The position numbers and the translations under genes are program-made. Under the pieces are notes generated by a model, which did not search any database, was not told the DNA's origin, and saw only the letters and a list, made by a program, of their open reading frames with translations. Shown in pieces: positions 26,304 to 35,859 of a stretch of DNA of 64,000 nucleotides (position 1 is the stretch's first letter; every line of letters begins with the position of its first letter). Origin of the DNA: Desulfovibrionaceae bacterium (lineage in GTDB: Bacteria > Desulfobacterota > Desulfovibrionia > Desulfovibrionales > Desulfovibrionaceae); NCBI GenBank assembly GCA_910575755.1, contig CAJTFO010000002.1, forward strand, positions 496,001 to 560,000, read 5' to 3'.

Positions 26304-26987
26304 ATGAAAAAGTACTGTCTGGCGGTTCTGCTGGCCGTTGTCACAGGTTTCGGCTGCGCAGCGGCGTTCACGGCCCAGGCTGCCCCCGTCCTTCCCGCGG
26401 GCGCGACGGACAAAGCCATGCGGGAGGCCTGGACGGCCTATAATATCGGCGAATACAAAAAAACCCTGCGGCTGATCCAGCCTCTGGCCGGGGACGGCAA
26501 CCCCCGCGCCCAGGTGCTGCTGGGGCGTTGCTATGAGAACGGCCTTGGCGTGCCGCAGGACATGGCCGTGGCCGCCCAGTGGTATCAACTGGCCGCCGAG
26601 CAGAATGACAGCGAGGCTCAGGTCTTGCTGGCCTATTGCTATGAGCTGGGCGTCGGCGTGCCCAAAAATCCCGAAGCCGCGACGACCCTGATGACCCGCG
26701 CCGCCAGGGCCGGTTACGCCGAGGCACAGTTCAACCTGGCCCTGTATTACAGTCAGGGCCTGAACCAGACCGCCAAGGATCAGAAAGAAAGTTTTCGCTG
26801 GGCCAAACTGGCGGCGGATCAGGGCTATGCCCAGGCCGAGCGTTTTGTGGGCGCCTGCTATGAATACGGCATCGGCGTTCAGGAAAATGCGGCGGAAGCC
26901 GCCCTCTGGTACAACAAGGCGGCCGCGCAGGGCCTTGCCCGGGACGGCAATGTGTTCAACCGGGTGCGTGAGTACAGCATGCCATAG
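26304..26987 (+). CDS. Secreted SEL1-like repeat protein
   Basis: 227 residues with an N-terminal signal peptide (MKKYCLAVLLAVVTGFGCAA, likely cleavage near AQA at about residue 30). The rest is a series of 36-residue SEL1/TPR-like repeats, seen as AQVLLGRCYENGLGVPQD, AQVLLAYCYELGVGVPKN, AQFNLALYYSQGL and AERFVGACYEYGIGVQEN. Such proteins are periplasmic or exported scaffolds for protein-protein contacts. ATG 26304 has GGAGAAAAGG directly upstream. Single gene, divergent from the membrane protein operon. Confidence 0.88.
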   Translation: MKKYCLAVLLAVVTGFGCAAAFTAQAAPVLPAGATDKAMREAWTAYNIGEYKKTLRLIQPLAGDGNPRAQVLLGRCYENGLGVPQDMAVAAQWYQLAAEQNDSEAQVLLAYCYELGVGVPKNPEAATTLMTRAARAGYAEAQFNLALYYSQGLNQTAKDQKESFRWAKLAADQGYAQAERFVGACYEYGIGVQENAAEAALWYNKAAAQGLARDGNVFNRVREYSMP

Positions 26988-26996
26988 AGTTTTTGT

Positions 26997-27031
26997 GCAA
27001 ATATCCGTTCACGTTCTGGCCGGATATTTGC
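26997..27031. other. Inverted repeat after the SEL1 gene
   Basis: A perfect 11-bp inverted repeat (GCAAATATCCG / CGGATATTTGC) with a 13-base loop starts 10 bases after the SEL1 stop codon. No T-tract follows on the plus strand, so it may be a weak or Rho-assisted terminator or an mRNA 3' stabiliser. Confidence 0.5.
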
Positions 27032-27160
27032 ATGGAGAGTCTGCAACAAAACATCAGAATAGCGAACTGTGCCGCTCAGGCCAGCAATGGCATGGGGAGT
27101 TGAAGGAGAATTATGTAAACAACAGGCTGGCAGAACTCAAATCAGACGCGTCAGCCCTGA

Positions 27161-28888
27161 TTATGCGGGCCGCCAGTCCTTGACGCCTATATCCACCGAG
27201 GCGATGCCGTTATAGGCGTCAATGCGGGGGGTATAGGCCAGACGGATGGTGCGGCCCTGCAGAGAAGGCGGCAGCATTTCCGCCATGCGCCAGGCCTTGG
27301 CCGACAGAGTGACGCCGCTTTTCTGGTCCTGCACGCGCAGCAGCACATGTTCGCGACTGCGTCCCAGAAAGGAACGCTCCTTGACCAACAGCGGCGGCGA
27401 GGCAAAAATCGGTTCGGCATTGCCCGGCCCGAAGGGCTGCATGAGTTCCAGTTCCTTCAAGAAGCGCTGTTCGCTGGCCTGGGCGAAGTCCAGTTCGCAT
27501 TCCAGCGTCAGGCTGGGGCGCAACGGCTCCGGGCCGAGGCTTTCGCTGACCACCGCGTCGAAGCGTTGGCGGAATTCTTCCAGGCGATGCTGTTCCAGGC
27601 GCACCCCCGCGGCCAGGCGGTGTCCGCCGAAACCCAGCAGACAGGAAGCTGTGGCCGCCAGTCCGGCATGCAGATCAAATTCCCGCACTGACCGTCCCGA
27701 TCCCTTGAGGCTGCCCTGTTCTTCGCACAGAATGATGGTGGGCCGGTAAAATTCCTCCACAATGCGCGAGGCCACAATGCCCACAATGCCGGGATGCCAG
27801 TCCGGGCCGCAGAGTACCAGACCCGCCGTACAGGAACCACGCTCAAGCAGTGTTGTGGCCTGCACGCGGGCCTCGGCGTGAATGCGTTCTTCCTCAGCGC
27901 GGCGTTCGGTATTCAGAGCGTCCAGGTGCGCGGCCAGACGCGCGGCGTTGGCATGGTCTTTTTCACGCAGCAATTGCAAGGCCAGTTCCGCCGCGCCCAT
28001 GCGCCCGGCGGCGTTGATGCGCGGGGCCAGGCGAAAGACCACCTGTCCGCCGCTGAGGGAAGCCGCCGCGTCAAAACCGCTGACCACCTTGAGGGCCGCC
28101 ATGCCGGGTCGTGCGGCTGTGGCCAGCGTGGTCAGCCCGCCGCGCACCAGAATGCGGTTTTCGCCGGTCAGGCGCATCACGTCGGCCAGCGTGCCCAGAG
28201 CCACCAGATCCAGAGCAGCGTCCATTTTGTAGCGCTTGCCCGTATGCGGGGTCAGCGCCGCGTTGACGGCGGCCATGAGGTAAAAGGCCACGCCCACTCC
28301 GGCCAGATGCGGGCAGGGCGACTGGTCGGCTTCGCCCATTCGGGGATTGCAGATGGCCTGGGCCGGGGGCAATTCCGCCGGGGGCAGATGGTGGTCGGAG
28401 ATGACCACGGTCATGCCCAGTTCGCGCGCGCGGCGCACAGCTTCCACATTGGAAATGCCACAGTCCACGGTCAGCAATATGCCGTAGCCCTGCGCGGCCA
28501 GAACTTCAATCTGCGGAATGTTCAGGCCGTAGCCTTCACTGCGTCGGTCCGGCAGATGGCAGCCGGCCTGGATGCCGTGCGCTTCCAGCACATCCAGCAC
28601 CAGAGTGGAGGCTGTGATGCCGTCCACATCGTAGTCCCCCCAGACCACCAGCTTTTTACCGCTCAGCAGTTCCCGGGCCAGCAATGCGGCGGCCTCCGGA
28701 ATCTGCGGCCAGCGGGCCGGGGGGCTGAGCGCGTTCAGGCGCGCGGAAAGAAAACTCTCCATAGCCTCGGCATCGGTGAGGCCCCGCCGCCAGAGAATCT
28801 CCAGCAGGAGCGGAGAAATGGAAAGCCGCTCGGCCCAGGCGGAGGGGGGCGATCCGGCGGGAGCTTCGCGGAACCGCCAGTTTTTCAC
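27161..28888 (-). CDS. recJ: Single-stranded-DNA-specific exonuclease RecJ
   Basis: 575-residue 5'-3' ssDNA exonuclease used in recombination and mismatch repair. DHH-superfamily motifs are intact: [14 protein letters not shown] (near residue 85), [18 protein letters not shown] (near residue 165) and the DHHA1 motif [11 protein letters not shown]. Length is normal. The start is GTG 28888, overlapping the TGA of the TPR gene (GTGA), a strong sign of translational coupling. Last gene of the yicC operon. Confidence 0.95.
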   Translation of the reverse strand: MKNWRFREAPAGSPPSAWAERLSISPLLLEILWRRGLTDAEAMESFLSARLNALSPPARWPQIPEAAALLARELLSGKKLVVWGDYDVDGITASTLVLDVLEAHGIQAGCHLPDRRSEGYGLNIPQIEVLAAQGYGILLTVDCGISNVEAVRRARELGMTVVISDHHLPPAELPPAQAICNPRMGEADQSPCPHLAGVGVAFYLMAAVNAALTPHTGKRYKMDAALDLVALGTLADVMRLTGENRILVRGGLTTLATAARPGMAALKVVSGFDAAASLSGGQVVFRLAPRINAAGRMGAAELALQLLREKDHANAARLAAHLDALNTERRAEEERIHAEARVQATTLLERGSCTAGLVLCGPDWHPGIVGIVASRIVEEFYRPTIILCEEQGSLKGSGRSVREFDLHAGLAATASCLLGFGGHRLAAGVRLEQHRLEEFRQRFDAVVSESLGPEPLRPSLTLECELDFAQASEQRFLKELELMQPFGPGNAEPIFASPPLLVKERSFLGRSREHVLLRVQDQKSGVTLSAKAWRMAEMLPPSLQGRTIRLAYTPRIDAYNGIASVDIGVKDWRPA

Positions 28889-29730
28889 TCTGCCGGGTCC
28901 GCATCCCGCGCCAGAGCCTGCAATGCCGCCCGTGCGGCTTCCTGGCGGTCTTCGGGAACAAGGTTTCTCTGAACCATCCAGGACAGAAATTTCAGCGAGG
29001 ACTCGTGCGCGGGGGCGATTTCAAGGGCTTGCAGCAGGTGATCAAGACAGCCGTTGATGTCCTTGGTTTCCAGAAGCGCGCGGGCCATGTTCATGTGCAG
29101 GTTTTCATCGTTCTGCGTGAGTTCCAGGGCGCGCTTGTAATAGTCCACGGCCTGTTGCAGCATCTTGTTTTTGCGCAGATTGATGCCGAACTCGTTGAAA
29201 AGGTGCTTGTGCTCGGCCTCAAACGCGCCGTCAAGCTTGACCAGGCGCTCAAAAATGTCCTGGGCTTTCTCCACATCGCCCCGTTCCATATAGGTCAGGC
29301 CAATGCCGAAGTTGGCCCGCACATTTTCCTCATCCACCTTGAGCGCGCGGGTATACTCGTATTCCGCGGCGAAATTCTCGCCTTTTTCGCGGTGGGCGTC
29401 TGCGTTGTCCACAGACTGCCGCAGTTCACGCATCTTGGGATAGACGGAATTGAGGTAAAATTCCGGTTCCGGCGCAAATTTGCTGATCAGCTCGTCCATG
29501 GTGATCTTGCGCTTGGGACCGCTGGGCACATAGTTGGTGTTGAGCGGCTGGCATTCAATGACATCGCCGCGCTGCTCAATGAACCAGAATGTTTTCTGCA
29601 CGGTTTTGCGGGTCGTGGTGCCGGTGCCCACTTTGCGGATTTCCTGGGTGGAAAATACTCCGCGCACATCGGTCTTGCCGCTGTCGGCAGCGTGCCCGGC
29701 GGGCGTGGCGTTTTTTTCTTCTTGGGGCAT
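28885..29730 (-). CDS. Tetratricopeptide repeat protein
   Basis: 281 residues, cytoplasmic by appearance (no signal peptide or membrane span). TPR units run from about residue 105 to 245, for example [20 protein letters not shown] and [20 protein letters not shown]. The N-terminal 100 residues ([19 protein letters not shown] and [17 protein letters not shown]) form a conserved-looking non-TPR part. Likely a protein-interaction scaffold; specific function not known. ATG 29730 with AAGGAA upstream, 16 bases after pyrF. Confidence 0.85.
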   Translation of the reverse strand: MPQEEKNATPAGHAADSGKTDVRGVFSTQEIRKVGTGTTTRKTVQKTFWFIEQRGDVIECQPLNTNYVPSGPKRKITMDELISKFAPEPEFYLNSVYPKMRELRQSVDNADAHREKGENFAAEYEYTRALKVDEENVRANFGIGLTYMERGDVEKAQDIFERLVKLDGAFEAEHKHLFNEFGINLRKNKMLQQAVDYYKRALELTQNDENLHMNMARALLETKDINGCLDHLLQALEIAPAHESSLKFLSWMVQRNLVPEDRQEAARAALQALARDADPAE

Positions 29731-29746
29731 GACTCTGTTCCTTGTG

Positions 29747-30445
29747 TTATTCAGCGGCGTTTATTTCGACCAGAATGCGCCGCGCGGCTTCAAGCGGGGA
29801 GGGCGCTTCAAGAATGGGTCTGCCGACCACCAGAAAATCCGCGCCGGCGGCCACTGCCCTGGCCGGGGTCATGACTCGGCGCTGATCGCCGGCGGCGGTT
29901 CCGGCCGGGCGGATGCCGGGGCAGAGGCAGAGCAGACCGGGCGAGGCCGCTTTGATGCGCGCCGCTTCCTGACCGGAGCAGACCACGCCATCCAGCCCCC
30001 AGTCCTGGGCGGAGGCAGCCAGACCGAGCGCGAAATCCGCCGGGGAGGCGGCGATGCCGGGCATTTCACCTGGCGCGAAGCTGGTCAGCACCGTGACGCC
30101 GAAGAGCAGAGGACGCGCGGGGCTGTCCGCCGCCAGGCTGTCAACGACAGCGCGGGCCTCGCGGCACATGCGCCCGCCGCCCTGGCAATGCAGGGTCAGC
30201 AGATCCACACCCGCGGCGGCCGCGGCATTGACGGCCCGGCCCACGGTATGCGGAATATCGTAAAATTTCAGATCAAGAAAAACCTTGAAGCCCATGTTTT
30301 TGAGAGACGTGAGCAGGTTCGGGCCGGCCAGGGTGAACAGTTCCATGCCCACTTTGCACCAGGGGACAAGACCTTGCAGATTCCGGGCCAGGGACAGGGC
30401 CGCGTCTTTGCGGGGCAGATCCAGGGCGACGATAAGCTGGGCCAT
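29747..30445 (-). CDS. pyrF: Orotidine 5'-phosphate decarboxylase
   Basis: 232-residue TIM-barrel enzyme for the last step of UMP synthesis. The start MAQLIVALDLPRKDAA supplies the first conserved Asp, and the catalytic DLKFYDIPHTV motif (Asp-x-Lys-xx-Asp) is clear. The C-terminal phosphate-binding ADFLVVGRPI is present. ATG 30445 with AAGGAA upstream. Located between gmk and the TPR gene, joining pyrimidine to purine nucleotide metabolism. Confidence 0.96.
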   Translation of the reverse strand: MAQLIVALDLPRKDAALSLARNLQGLVPWCKVGMELFTLAGPNLLTSLKNMGFKVFLDLKFYDIPHTVGRAVNAAAAAGVDLLTLHCQGGGRMCREARAVVDSLAADSPARPLLFGVTVLTSFAPGEMPGIAASPADFALGLAASAQDWGLDGVVCSGQEAARIKAASPGLLCLCPGIRPAGTAAGDQRRVMTPARAVAAGADFLVVGRPILEAPSPLEAARRILVEINAAE

Positions 30446-30481
30446 TGACGTTCCTTAGCGTGACGGGCGGTTGCGCCGACT

Positions 30482-31093
30482 TCAGCGGCTGAGCAGTTCT
30501 TCCACCAGCCGGGGGTTGCGCCCCGGCGTCAGAGCGGCAGCCAGATACACGGCCCGCAGGGCGTCATAGGCTGCGTCCAGGGCGTCGTTGACCACCAGGG
30601 CGTCATACCAGCGTGCTTCAAGCATTTCCTGGCGGGCGTTGGTCAGGCGGCGCTGGATGGTGGCTTCGTCGTCCAGGCCGCGTCCGCGCAGGCGGCGTTC
30701 CAGCTCGGCCATGCTCGGCGGCAGGATAAAGACAAAGGCCGCCTCCTCAAGCGTCAGCCTGAGCTGGGCCGCGCCCTGCACGTCAATGTCAAAAAGCACA
30801 TCCTGGCCCTGGTGCAGCATCTCTTTGACCGGCGCCAGCGGCGTGCCATAAAAATTGCCGTGCACCTCGGCCCATTCGGCGAAAGCCTGTTCCGCGCGGC
30901 GGCGTTCAAATTCTTCCCGGCTCAGAAAAAAATAGTCCTTGCCGTGCTCTTCGCCCTGGCGCGGCTGGCGCGTGGTGCAGGACACGGAATAGCCGAAATG
31001 GGGAAATTCCGCCAGAAGCCGCTTGATCAGCGTTGTTTTGCCCGTCCCGGACGGGGCGCTCAGAACCAGGGCTATGCCTTCGCGCCGCATCAT
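30482..31093 (-). CDS. gmk: Guanylate kinase
   Basis: 203-residue enzyme that phosphorylates GMP to GDP with ATP. P-loop [11 protein letters not shown] at residues 12-22 and GMP-binding [11 protein letters not shown] and [12 protein letters not shown] are conserved. Two adjacent ATG codons exist at 31093 and 31090; the first has GAGG at better spacing. The start overlaps the stop of the remA-like gene. Confidence 0.95.
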   Translation of the reverse strand: MMRREGIALVLSAPSGTGKTTLIKRLLAEFPHFGYSVSCTTRQPRQGEEHGKDYFFLSREEFERRRAEQAFAEWAEVHGNFYGTPLAPVKEMLHQGQDVLFDIDVQGAAQLRLTLEEAAFVFILPPSMAELERRLRGRGLDDEATIQRRLTNARQEMLEARWYDALVVNDALDAAYDALRAVYLAAALTPGRNPRLVEELLSR

Positions 31094-31344
31094 TCCCCTT
31101 CCTCTTGTGTAAAACGCTGGCGGATGGTTTCTGGCTGAATGGAGGAGAGGAGCACATGATTGGAATCCGTCACCAGAATGGAGCGCGTTTTGCGCCCCTG
31201 GGTGGCGTCGATGAGCCGTCCCTCGGCCCGCGCGTCTTCGCGCAGGCGCTTCATGGGCGAGGAGGAGGGATTGACGATGCCCACCACCCGTCCGGCCAGC
31301 ACGTAATTGCCAAAACCTATATTGATAAGTTTGTCGCCGGGCAT
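31090..31344 (-). CDS. RemA/DUF370 family regulatory protein
   Basis: 84-residue protein. The sequence [30 protein letters not shown] and [23 protein letters not shown] match the DUF370 family. In Bacillus subtilis RemA is a DNA-binding activator of matrix genes; in many other bacteria the gene is linked, as here, to yicC and gmk and its role is unclear. ATG 31344 lies 4 bases after the yicC stop. The extended frame to 31428 runs inside yicC and is rejected. Confidence 0.9.
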   Translation of the reverse strand: MPGDKLINIGFGNYVLAGRVVGIVNPSSSPMKRLREDARAEGRLIDATQGRKTRSILVTDSNHVLLSSIQPETIRQRFTQEEGE

Positions 31345-31348
31345 GGAT

Positions 31349-32230
31349 TCATTCCAGATTCTGGACCTGTTCGCGGCATTTTTCCAGTTCGTTCTTGAAA
31401 TCCACCACCAGACGGGAAAGCTGCACATCGGGCAGCTTGTTGCCGCAGGTGTTGATCTCGCGGAAGCATTCCTGCAGGGTGAAATCCAGACGCCGACCGG
31501 CGTCGCCGCCGCTTTGCAGCAGATTGCGCAAACGCTCCAGATGGGTGTTCAGGCGGGTCAGCTCTTCGCTGACGTCCAGCCGATCCGCCAGAATGACCAC
31601 TTCCTGAAGCAGGCGTGTTTCCTCCAGCTCCTGTCCGCTCTGGGCCAGGGCTTCGCCCAGACGCTCCCGCAGCAGACTGACGCGCTCTTCCTTGATGGCC
31701 GGGGCCCGTTCCGCGATGAGGCCGGTCCATTCCTCCATGCGCAGAATGCGGGAGTGCATGTCCGTGGCCAGCGCGCGGCCCTCGGCGGCGCGGGCTTCGT
31801 TCCAGTCCTCCAGAGCCAGGGCCAGACCGCCTTCCAGCAGGGTCGCGAGGTTTTCGTCCAGCTCTTCGCCGGTGTCGCCCCACAGAGAGGAAATCTGCAA
31901 CAGGGCATTGTAATCGGGCCTGAAGTCGTCGCCGCGCGAGGCTGCCAGGCTGCGCAGGCTTTCCAGCATGGCCGCGGCCTGCGCACTGTCGAAGCGCGGG
32001 CTGGGCGCGGCACTGGACGCATAGCGCAGCGCCAGGCTGATGTCCACCCGACCGCGCGCGGCAAAACGCCGCACCACTTTTTCCAGGCGCGGTTCCAGAC
32101 TGCGCGCGGCCACGGGCAGACGCCACTTGAGATCCAGATGGCGCCCGTTAACGCTTTTCACTTCCCATTGCTGGGTAATATTGGCGTTTTCCACCAGACA
32201 GCGTCCAAACCCGGTCATACTGCGGAGCAT
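31349..32230 (-). CDS. yicC: YicC family endoribonuclease-like protein
   Basis: 293-residue protein. The invariant N-terminus [11 protein letters not shown], the [12 protein letters not shown] segment and the C-terminal DUF1732 part ([31 protein letters not shown]) identify the YicC family, reported to act as an RNase in E. coli. ATG 32230 has AGGAGA upstream. It is the first gene of yicC-remA-gmk-pyrF-TPR-recJ and stands 30 bases behind a good promoter. Confidence 0.93.
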   Translation of the reverse strand: MLRSMTGFGRCLVENANITQQWEVKSVNGRHLDLKWRLPVAARSLEPRLEKVVRRFAARGRVDISLALRYASSAAPSPRFDSAQAAAMLESLRSLAASRGDDFRPDYNALLQISSLWGDTGEELDENLATLLEGGLALALEDWNEARAAEGRALATDMHSRILRMEEWTGLIAERAPAIKEERVSLLRERLGEALAQSGQELEETRLLQEVVILADRLDVSEELTRLNTHLERLRNLLQSGGDAGRRLDFTLQECFREINTCGNKLPDVQLSRLVVDFKNELEKCREQVQNLE

Positions 32231-32260
32231 AGCTTCTCCTGCTGCGTACTGTATCTGGCA

Positions 32261-32289
32261 ATTGTAGAGCAAGGGACGGAGGAATGCAA
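32261..32289 (-). promoter_or_regulatory. Predicted sigma70-type promoter of the yicC operon
   Basis: On the minus strand TTGCAT and TACAAT (5 of 6 to the -10 consensus) are 17 bases apart. The start point would fall about 25 bases before the yicC ATG, leaving room for its AGGAGA site. Confidence 0.6.
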
Positions 32290-32333
32290 GAAAGGCCGCC
32301 GCAACGAGACATTCGCGCTTCTGATGAAAACTG

Positions 32334-32392
32334 CATTTCAACTATCTGAAATTCAAAATGAATTTTTTAGAAAATCATCGAAAGGGTGAATG
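32334..32392 (+). repeat. Dispersed intergenic repeat, family 2, copy 1
   Basis: A 59-base AT-rich element nearly identical to 57525-57583 and similar to 49859-49915. It contains the inverted repeat AAATTCA-AAA-TGAATTT and ends in GAATG. Here it lies between the 5' side of yicC and the 3' end of the FmdB-like gene. Confidence 0.7.
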
Positions 32393-32448
32393 TCTCCCGC
32401 AGCGGTGATCTTGCAGCAGGGCAATCCGACGGATTGCGCTTAGCCGCC

Positions 32449-32697
32449 TCAGGAAAAACCGCCACCGCCGCAGCCGCCTCCCCCGCCGCCGCAGGAGGGC
32501 ATGCCCGTGCCCATGGGGCGCACCGGGCCGGGCTTGAAGGGAAAGGCGCCGGTTTTCAGGGGACTTGGGACGCTCATCTGGCGTTCCGTGGCGGTGGAAC
32601 CGCAGTGGGGACAGGACGGGGATGCGGCGTCTCTGGTCAGAACCAGTTCTTCAAATTTTTCTCCGCAGGCTGTACAGAGAAAGTCGTACATGGGCAT
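32449..32697 (-). CDS. FmdB-type zinc ribbon protein
   Basis: 82 residues. The N-terminus MPMYDFLCTACGEKFEELV and SCPHCGS supply two CxxC pairs of the FmdB/CxxC_CXXC_SSSS zinc ribbon family, named after a putative regulator of formamidase. The C-terminal third is low complexity and ends in a run of glycines interrupted by Cys (SCGGGGGGCGGGG). ATG 32697 with GGAGG upstream. Single gene, divergent from the DJ-1 gene. Function unknown. Confidence 0.88.
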   Translation of the reverse strand: MPMYDFLCTACGEKFEELVLTRDAASPSCPHCGSTATERQMSVPSPLKTGAFPFKPGPVRPMGTGMPSCGGGGGGCGGGGFS

Positions 32698-32737
32698 GAT
32701 TGGGCCTCCGGCAGCAGGAAGTTTTTACCCGACGGAC

Positions 32738-32767
32738 TTGCCGGCGGGCCTTGCCTGCATATATAAG
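32738..32767 (+). promoter_or_regulatory. Possible promoter of the DJ-1/PfpI gene
   Basis: TTGCCG is followed after 16-18 bases by overlapping -10 candidates TATATA and TATAAG. The start point would give a leader of about 110 bases before the gene. Sequence match only. Confidence 0.4.
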
Positions 32768-32884
32768 AGACATGTCGGCAAGGCAAGGGCGGCAAGCCCT
32801 TTCTGACAATGCGAACCCGTCAACCGGATTCCGCCGGGACCATATGTGGCGGTTCCGCCGCGACTTTTGCAAGGAGGAAAAATA

Positions 32885-33466
32885 ATGAAAAAGATTTTGT
32901 TGCTGGCCGGGGATTTTGTGGAAGACTATGAAGTGATGGTTCCCTTTCAGATGCTCCAGATGGCGGGTTATGAAGTGCATGCCGTCTGCCCCGGCAAGAA
33001 GCCCGGCGATACGGTGAAGACCGCCATTCATGATTTTGAGGGGGATCAGACCTACTCTGAAAAGCGCGGTCACAACTTTGTGATCAATTATGATTTTGAT
33101 CAGGTCAATAGCGCCGATTACGCGGGTCTGGTCGTGCCCGGCGGTCGCGCTCCGGAATATTTGCGTCTGAATGCCCGCCTGCTGGAAATCGTGCGGGAGT
33201 TCAACGCGGCCAAAAAACCCATTGCGGCTGTCTGCCACGGGCCGCAGATTCTGGTCTCCGCCGGTGTGCTGAAAGGCTGCGCCTGCACCGCCTACCCGGC
33301 GGTGAAACCTGATGTGGTGGACGCCGGGGCCACCTGGACCGACGCCAATGAAACCTTCACCAATGCTGTGGTGGACGGCAATCTGGTGACGGCCCCCGCC
33401 TGGCCGGCGCATCCGGCCTGGATGGCGGCCTTTATCAGGATGCTGGGCGGCACAATCAGCGTGTAG
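32885..33466 (+). CDS. DJ-1/PfpI family protein
   Basis: 193-residue flavodoxin-like protein of the DJ-1/PfpI superfamily, close to the plant DJ-1D/YhbO-like group. The nucleophile elbow AVCHGPQIL holds the catalytic Cys (near residue 119), the acidic partner is in GDFVEDYEV, and [11 protein letters not shown] and [18 protein letters not shown] are typical. Members act as glyoxalase III, deglycase or chaperone in stress; which applies here is not known. ATG 32885 has a strong AAGGAGG site. Followed by a clear terminator. Confidence 0.93.
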   Translation: MKKILLLAGDFVEDYEVMVPFQMLQMAGYEVHAVCPGKKPGDTVKTAIHDFEGDQTYSEKRGHNFVINYDFDQVNSADYAGLVVPGGRAPEYLRLNARLLEIVREFNAAKKPIAAVCHGPQILVSAGVLKGCACTAYPAVKPDVVDAGATWTDANETFTNAVVDGNLVTAPAWPAHPAWMAAFIRMLGGTISV

Positions 33467-33507
33467 GCTGCCGCCAGCCGCTCAGAGCAGCTGCATGATG
33501 AAATCTG

Positions 33508-33528
33508 AAGGGGCTGCGGCCCCTTTTT
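33508..33528 (+). terminator. Intrinsic terminator after the DJ-1 gene
   Basis: Arms AAGGGGC and GCCCCTT with a TGCG loop are followed by T residues on the plus strand. It sits between the DJ-1 gene and the convergent mtaB gene, and the A-rich arm may allow it to work for mtaB as well. Confidence 0.75.
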
Positions 33529-34928
33529 CATGCTTCAGTGGTTTTCAGTTCCACCAGCAGCCCCTTTTCCGTGACCCGCACGGGCCGTGCGGGCAGCAGG
33601 CCGGTCGGCCGGTCGGCCTGAGAGGCCCCGTCCGCCGCCGGGAAGCGGAACAGGCAGGGGGCGTAAAATTCATTGACGCCCTTGCGCCATGCGCCGGAAC
33701 CGTGGACAGTTGCGTTTTCCGCGGCTGCGCGTTTTGTCTCGGACGGAAGGCGCTTCAAGGTGTCGGCGGCCACCAGCATGTGCGGCAGGTCAAGCTGATC
33801 CAGCAAAAAGCGTTGATGACGGCGCGCCACGGCCTCACGCGCCAGGGCGGCGCGCCCGAGTTTGACGGCCTGGGGGAGATGGCCGGTAAAGCTGTCCGCC
33901 GCCGTGCCCGGCCGCCGCGAATAGGGAAAGACATGCGCGTAGCTCAGGGGCAGGCGCTCAATCAGTTCCAGCAGGAGGCGCAGGTCTTTATCCGTCTCGC
34001 CGGGAAAGCCCACCAGAATGTCCGCGCCCAGTCCCATGCGCGGCCAGCGGGTTGCCAGCGCGGCCACGGCTTCTTCCAGCATGGCCGCTGTATAATGGCC
34101 GCGTCCCATGCGTTTGAGTACCGCCGGGCTGGCGTGCTGGAGCGAAATATGCAAGTGCGGGCAGAGCAGACGGCAGTCCGTCAGGGTGGTCAGGCCGCGT
34201 CCGGCCAGTTGCGAAGGCTCCAGAGAACTGATCCGCAGCCGCGCCCGACCCTCGAATTCCGGAGCCAGATTTTCGTCCAGAAAGTGCAGCAGGCTCCAGA
34301 AATCGCCGTAACCGGGAACATCGCGACCGTATTGGCGCAGATTGACGCCGGAAAGCATCAGTTCCGCATAGCCGGCGCGCAGCAGGCGGCGGGCTTCCTC
34401 CAGAATTTCTTGCGGGGCGCGGCTGCGGGGCTTGCCGCGTGTGAGCGGCACAATGCAGTAGGTGCAGCGATGGGCGCAGCCGTCCTGCACTTTGAGCACT
34501 GGCCGGGCGCGGCGGAAGGCGCGGATCTGAAAGGGGGGAAAGGCCGTCTCCGGCGGCAAGGCGGGCAGGCTCTTTCCGGACCACGGGCCGCGCAGCAGAC
34601 TGCTTTTCGCCTCCTGCGGCACCAGAAGATCAGGCTCGGCCCAGATGGCGCCGGGCCGTGGACGGAAATTGGCGAACAACTGGGCCGCGCAACCGGTCAG
34701 GATCAGGCGCGCGGCGGGGGCTTCGCGCCGCAGGCGAAAAACGGCGTTGCGCGCGTCGCGTTCGCCCCTGGCGGTAATGGCGCAACTGTTGACGCAGAGC
34801 ACATCGGCCTGGCCCGGCGCGTCGCATTCCACCCCGCCCAGTTTTTGCCAGGCTTCGCGCAGGGATTGGCTTTCGTACTGATTGACCTTGCAGCCGAAGG
34901 TGATGATGAAGAATTTCCATGCGGACAT
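33528..34928 (-). CDS. mtaB: tRNA (t6A37) methylthiotransferase MtaB
   Basis: 466-residue radical SAM methylthiotransferase that makes ms2t6A at tRNA position 37. The N-terminal UPF0004 domain starts FFIITFGCKVNQYES and carries its three cluster cysteines (FGCKVN, VNSCAIT, LTGCAAQ). The radical SAM motif CAHRCTYC lies near residue 155, followed by the LSGVNLRQYG and GADILVGFPGETD segments; the C-terminal TRAM region is short. The FGCKVNQYES start favours MtaB over MiaB. ATG 34928 chosen from family alignment; the Shine-Dalgarno is weak. Confidence 0.92.
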   Translation of the reverse strand: MSAWKFFIITFGCKVNQYESQSLREAWQKLGGVECDAPGQADVLCVNSCAITARGERDARNAVFRLRREAPAARLILTGCAAQLFANFRPRPGAIWAEPDLLVPQEAKSSLLRGPWSGKSLPALPPETAFPPFQIRAFRRARPVLKVQDGCAHRCTYCIVPLTRGKPRSRAPQEILEEARRLLRAGYAELMLSGVNLRQYGRDVPGYGDFWSLLHFLDENLAPEFEGRARLRISSLEPSQLAGRGLTTLTDCRLLCPHLHISLQHASPAVLKRMGRGHYTAAMLEEAVAALATRWPRMGLGADILVGFPGETDKDLRLLLELIERLPLSYAHVFPYSRRPGTAADSFTGHLPQAVKLGRAALAREAVARRHQRFLLDQLDLPHMLVAADTLKRLPSETKRAAAENATVHGSGAWRKGVNEFYAPCLFRFPAADGASQADRPTGLLPARPVRVTEKGLLVELKTTEA

Positions 34929-34935
34929 GGCCGCT

Positions 34936-34964
34936 GATGTACGCAAAAGCGTCTGCCTTGACAA
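34936..34964 (-). promoter_or_regulatory. Possible promoter of mtaB
   Basis: On the minus strand TTGTCA (5 of 6) and TACATC (3 of 6) are separated by 17 bases, just upstream of the mtaB ATG. A transcript from here would have almost no leader, which weakens the call. Confidence 0.35.
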
Positions 34965-34992
34965 GCGCCGGCCCGTCGGGTCAGGCTGGAAT

Positions 34993-35850
34993 ATGCGTTG
35001 TTTTTGGTTGTGTTGCTGGCTGTTCTGCTGCTCGCCCGGCATTGGACATGCCTTGGCGTCCGCGCCGGATACCGCGGCGGAGGACGCGCTCAATCTCTAT
35101 TGTCTGCGCCTGTCCTATCCTGTTGTGCGCGCCCTGGAGCGTGAGGAGGACGGCGCGCAATGGCTGGCGTTGTCTGACGGTCGTCGGGTGCTGTACAGCC
35201 GGGCGCGGACCGGGCTTCAGACTGATCCCTGGAGTGTGGATGTCAGGACCAGCATGGCCGATCCCTATCCGCTGGAGCCGGAGCGGCCCGCCACGCCGGC
35301 GGGCGTCGCGCCCGGGCGGCGGCGTTCCTACGCGCTGCTGTCGGCCCTGTACGGCGCGGATGCCGGAGAAGTGGGCAGGGGGCTGCGCACGGCGCTGCTG
35401 CTGGGCCAGCCCGTGCGCATGGCACAAGCGGCGGCGCTGGCCCTGCAGAAAGTGGAAGTCTCGCTGGCTGAAGCAGTGCGCGCAGAGCCGGGGCTGCGCG
35501 GCCTGCTCAGGGTCGACGGCGGTTTTTTGTGGCGCCGCGTGGCCGGAGAGCGGCGTCTGAGCCCGCATGCCTATGGCGTGGCTCTTGATCTCAGCGCTCA
35601 TCGCGCGCCCTACTGGCGCTGGAGCCGTCTGCGGCCCCATCCCATGCAGCAGAAGTATCCCCCGGCCATTGTGACGGCCTTTGAAGCGCACGGTTTCATC
35701 TGGGGCGGCAAATGGCACGAGTACGACCTTATGCACTTTGAATACCGCCCGGAACTGATCTGCAAGGCGCGCGTTCTGCGGAGATTGGAAAAAATGAACG
35801 CCGCCGGCTTCAAAACCGGCGGCGCAAACGAAAAGGAAGCGCTCCCTTGA
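34993..35850 (+). CDS. Exported M15-type peptidase (D-Ala-D-Ala carboxypeptidase-like)
   Basis: 285 residues. The N-terminus MRCFWLCCWLFCCSPGIGHALA is a signal sequence rich in Cys and Trp. The C-terminal half contains the zinc-site pattern of peptidase M15: SPHAYGVALDLSAH (His and Asp ligands) and WHEYDLMHFEYRPEL (catalytic Glu region and final His). Members trim peptidoglycan stem peptides in the periplasm. ATG 34993 begins the signal peptide; the longer frame overlaps mtaB. Ends 9 bases from the convergent pgl gene. Confidence 0.85.
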   Translation: MRCFWLCCWLFCCSPGIGHALASAPDTAAEDALNLYCLRLSYPVVRALEREEDGAQWLALSDGRRVLYSRARTGLQTDPWSVDVRTSMADPYPLEPERPATPAGVAPGRRRSYALLSALYGADAGEVGRGLRTALLLGQPVRMAQAAALALQKVEVSLAEAVRAEPGLRGLLRVDGGFLWRRVAGERRLSPHAYGVALDLSAHRAPYWRWSRLRPHPMQQKYPPAIVTAFEAHGFIWGGKWHEYDLMHFEYRPELICKARVLRRLEKMNAAGFKTGGANEKEALP

Positions 35851-35859
35851 GCCAGTGGC

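Noticed and set aside
35803..35826. GCCGCCGG/CCGGCGGC-type hairpin near the end of the M15 peptidase gene
   Set aside because: It lies inside the coding sequence before the stop codon and has no T-tract; not called as a terminator.
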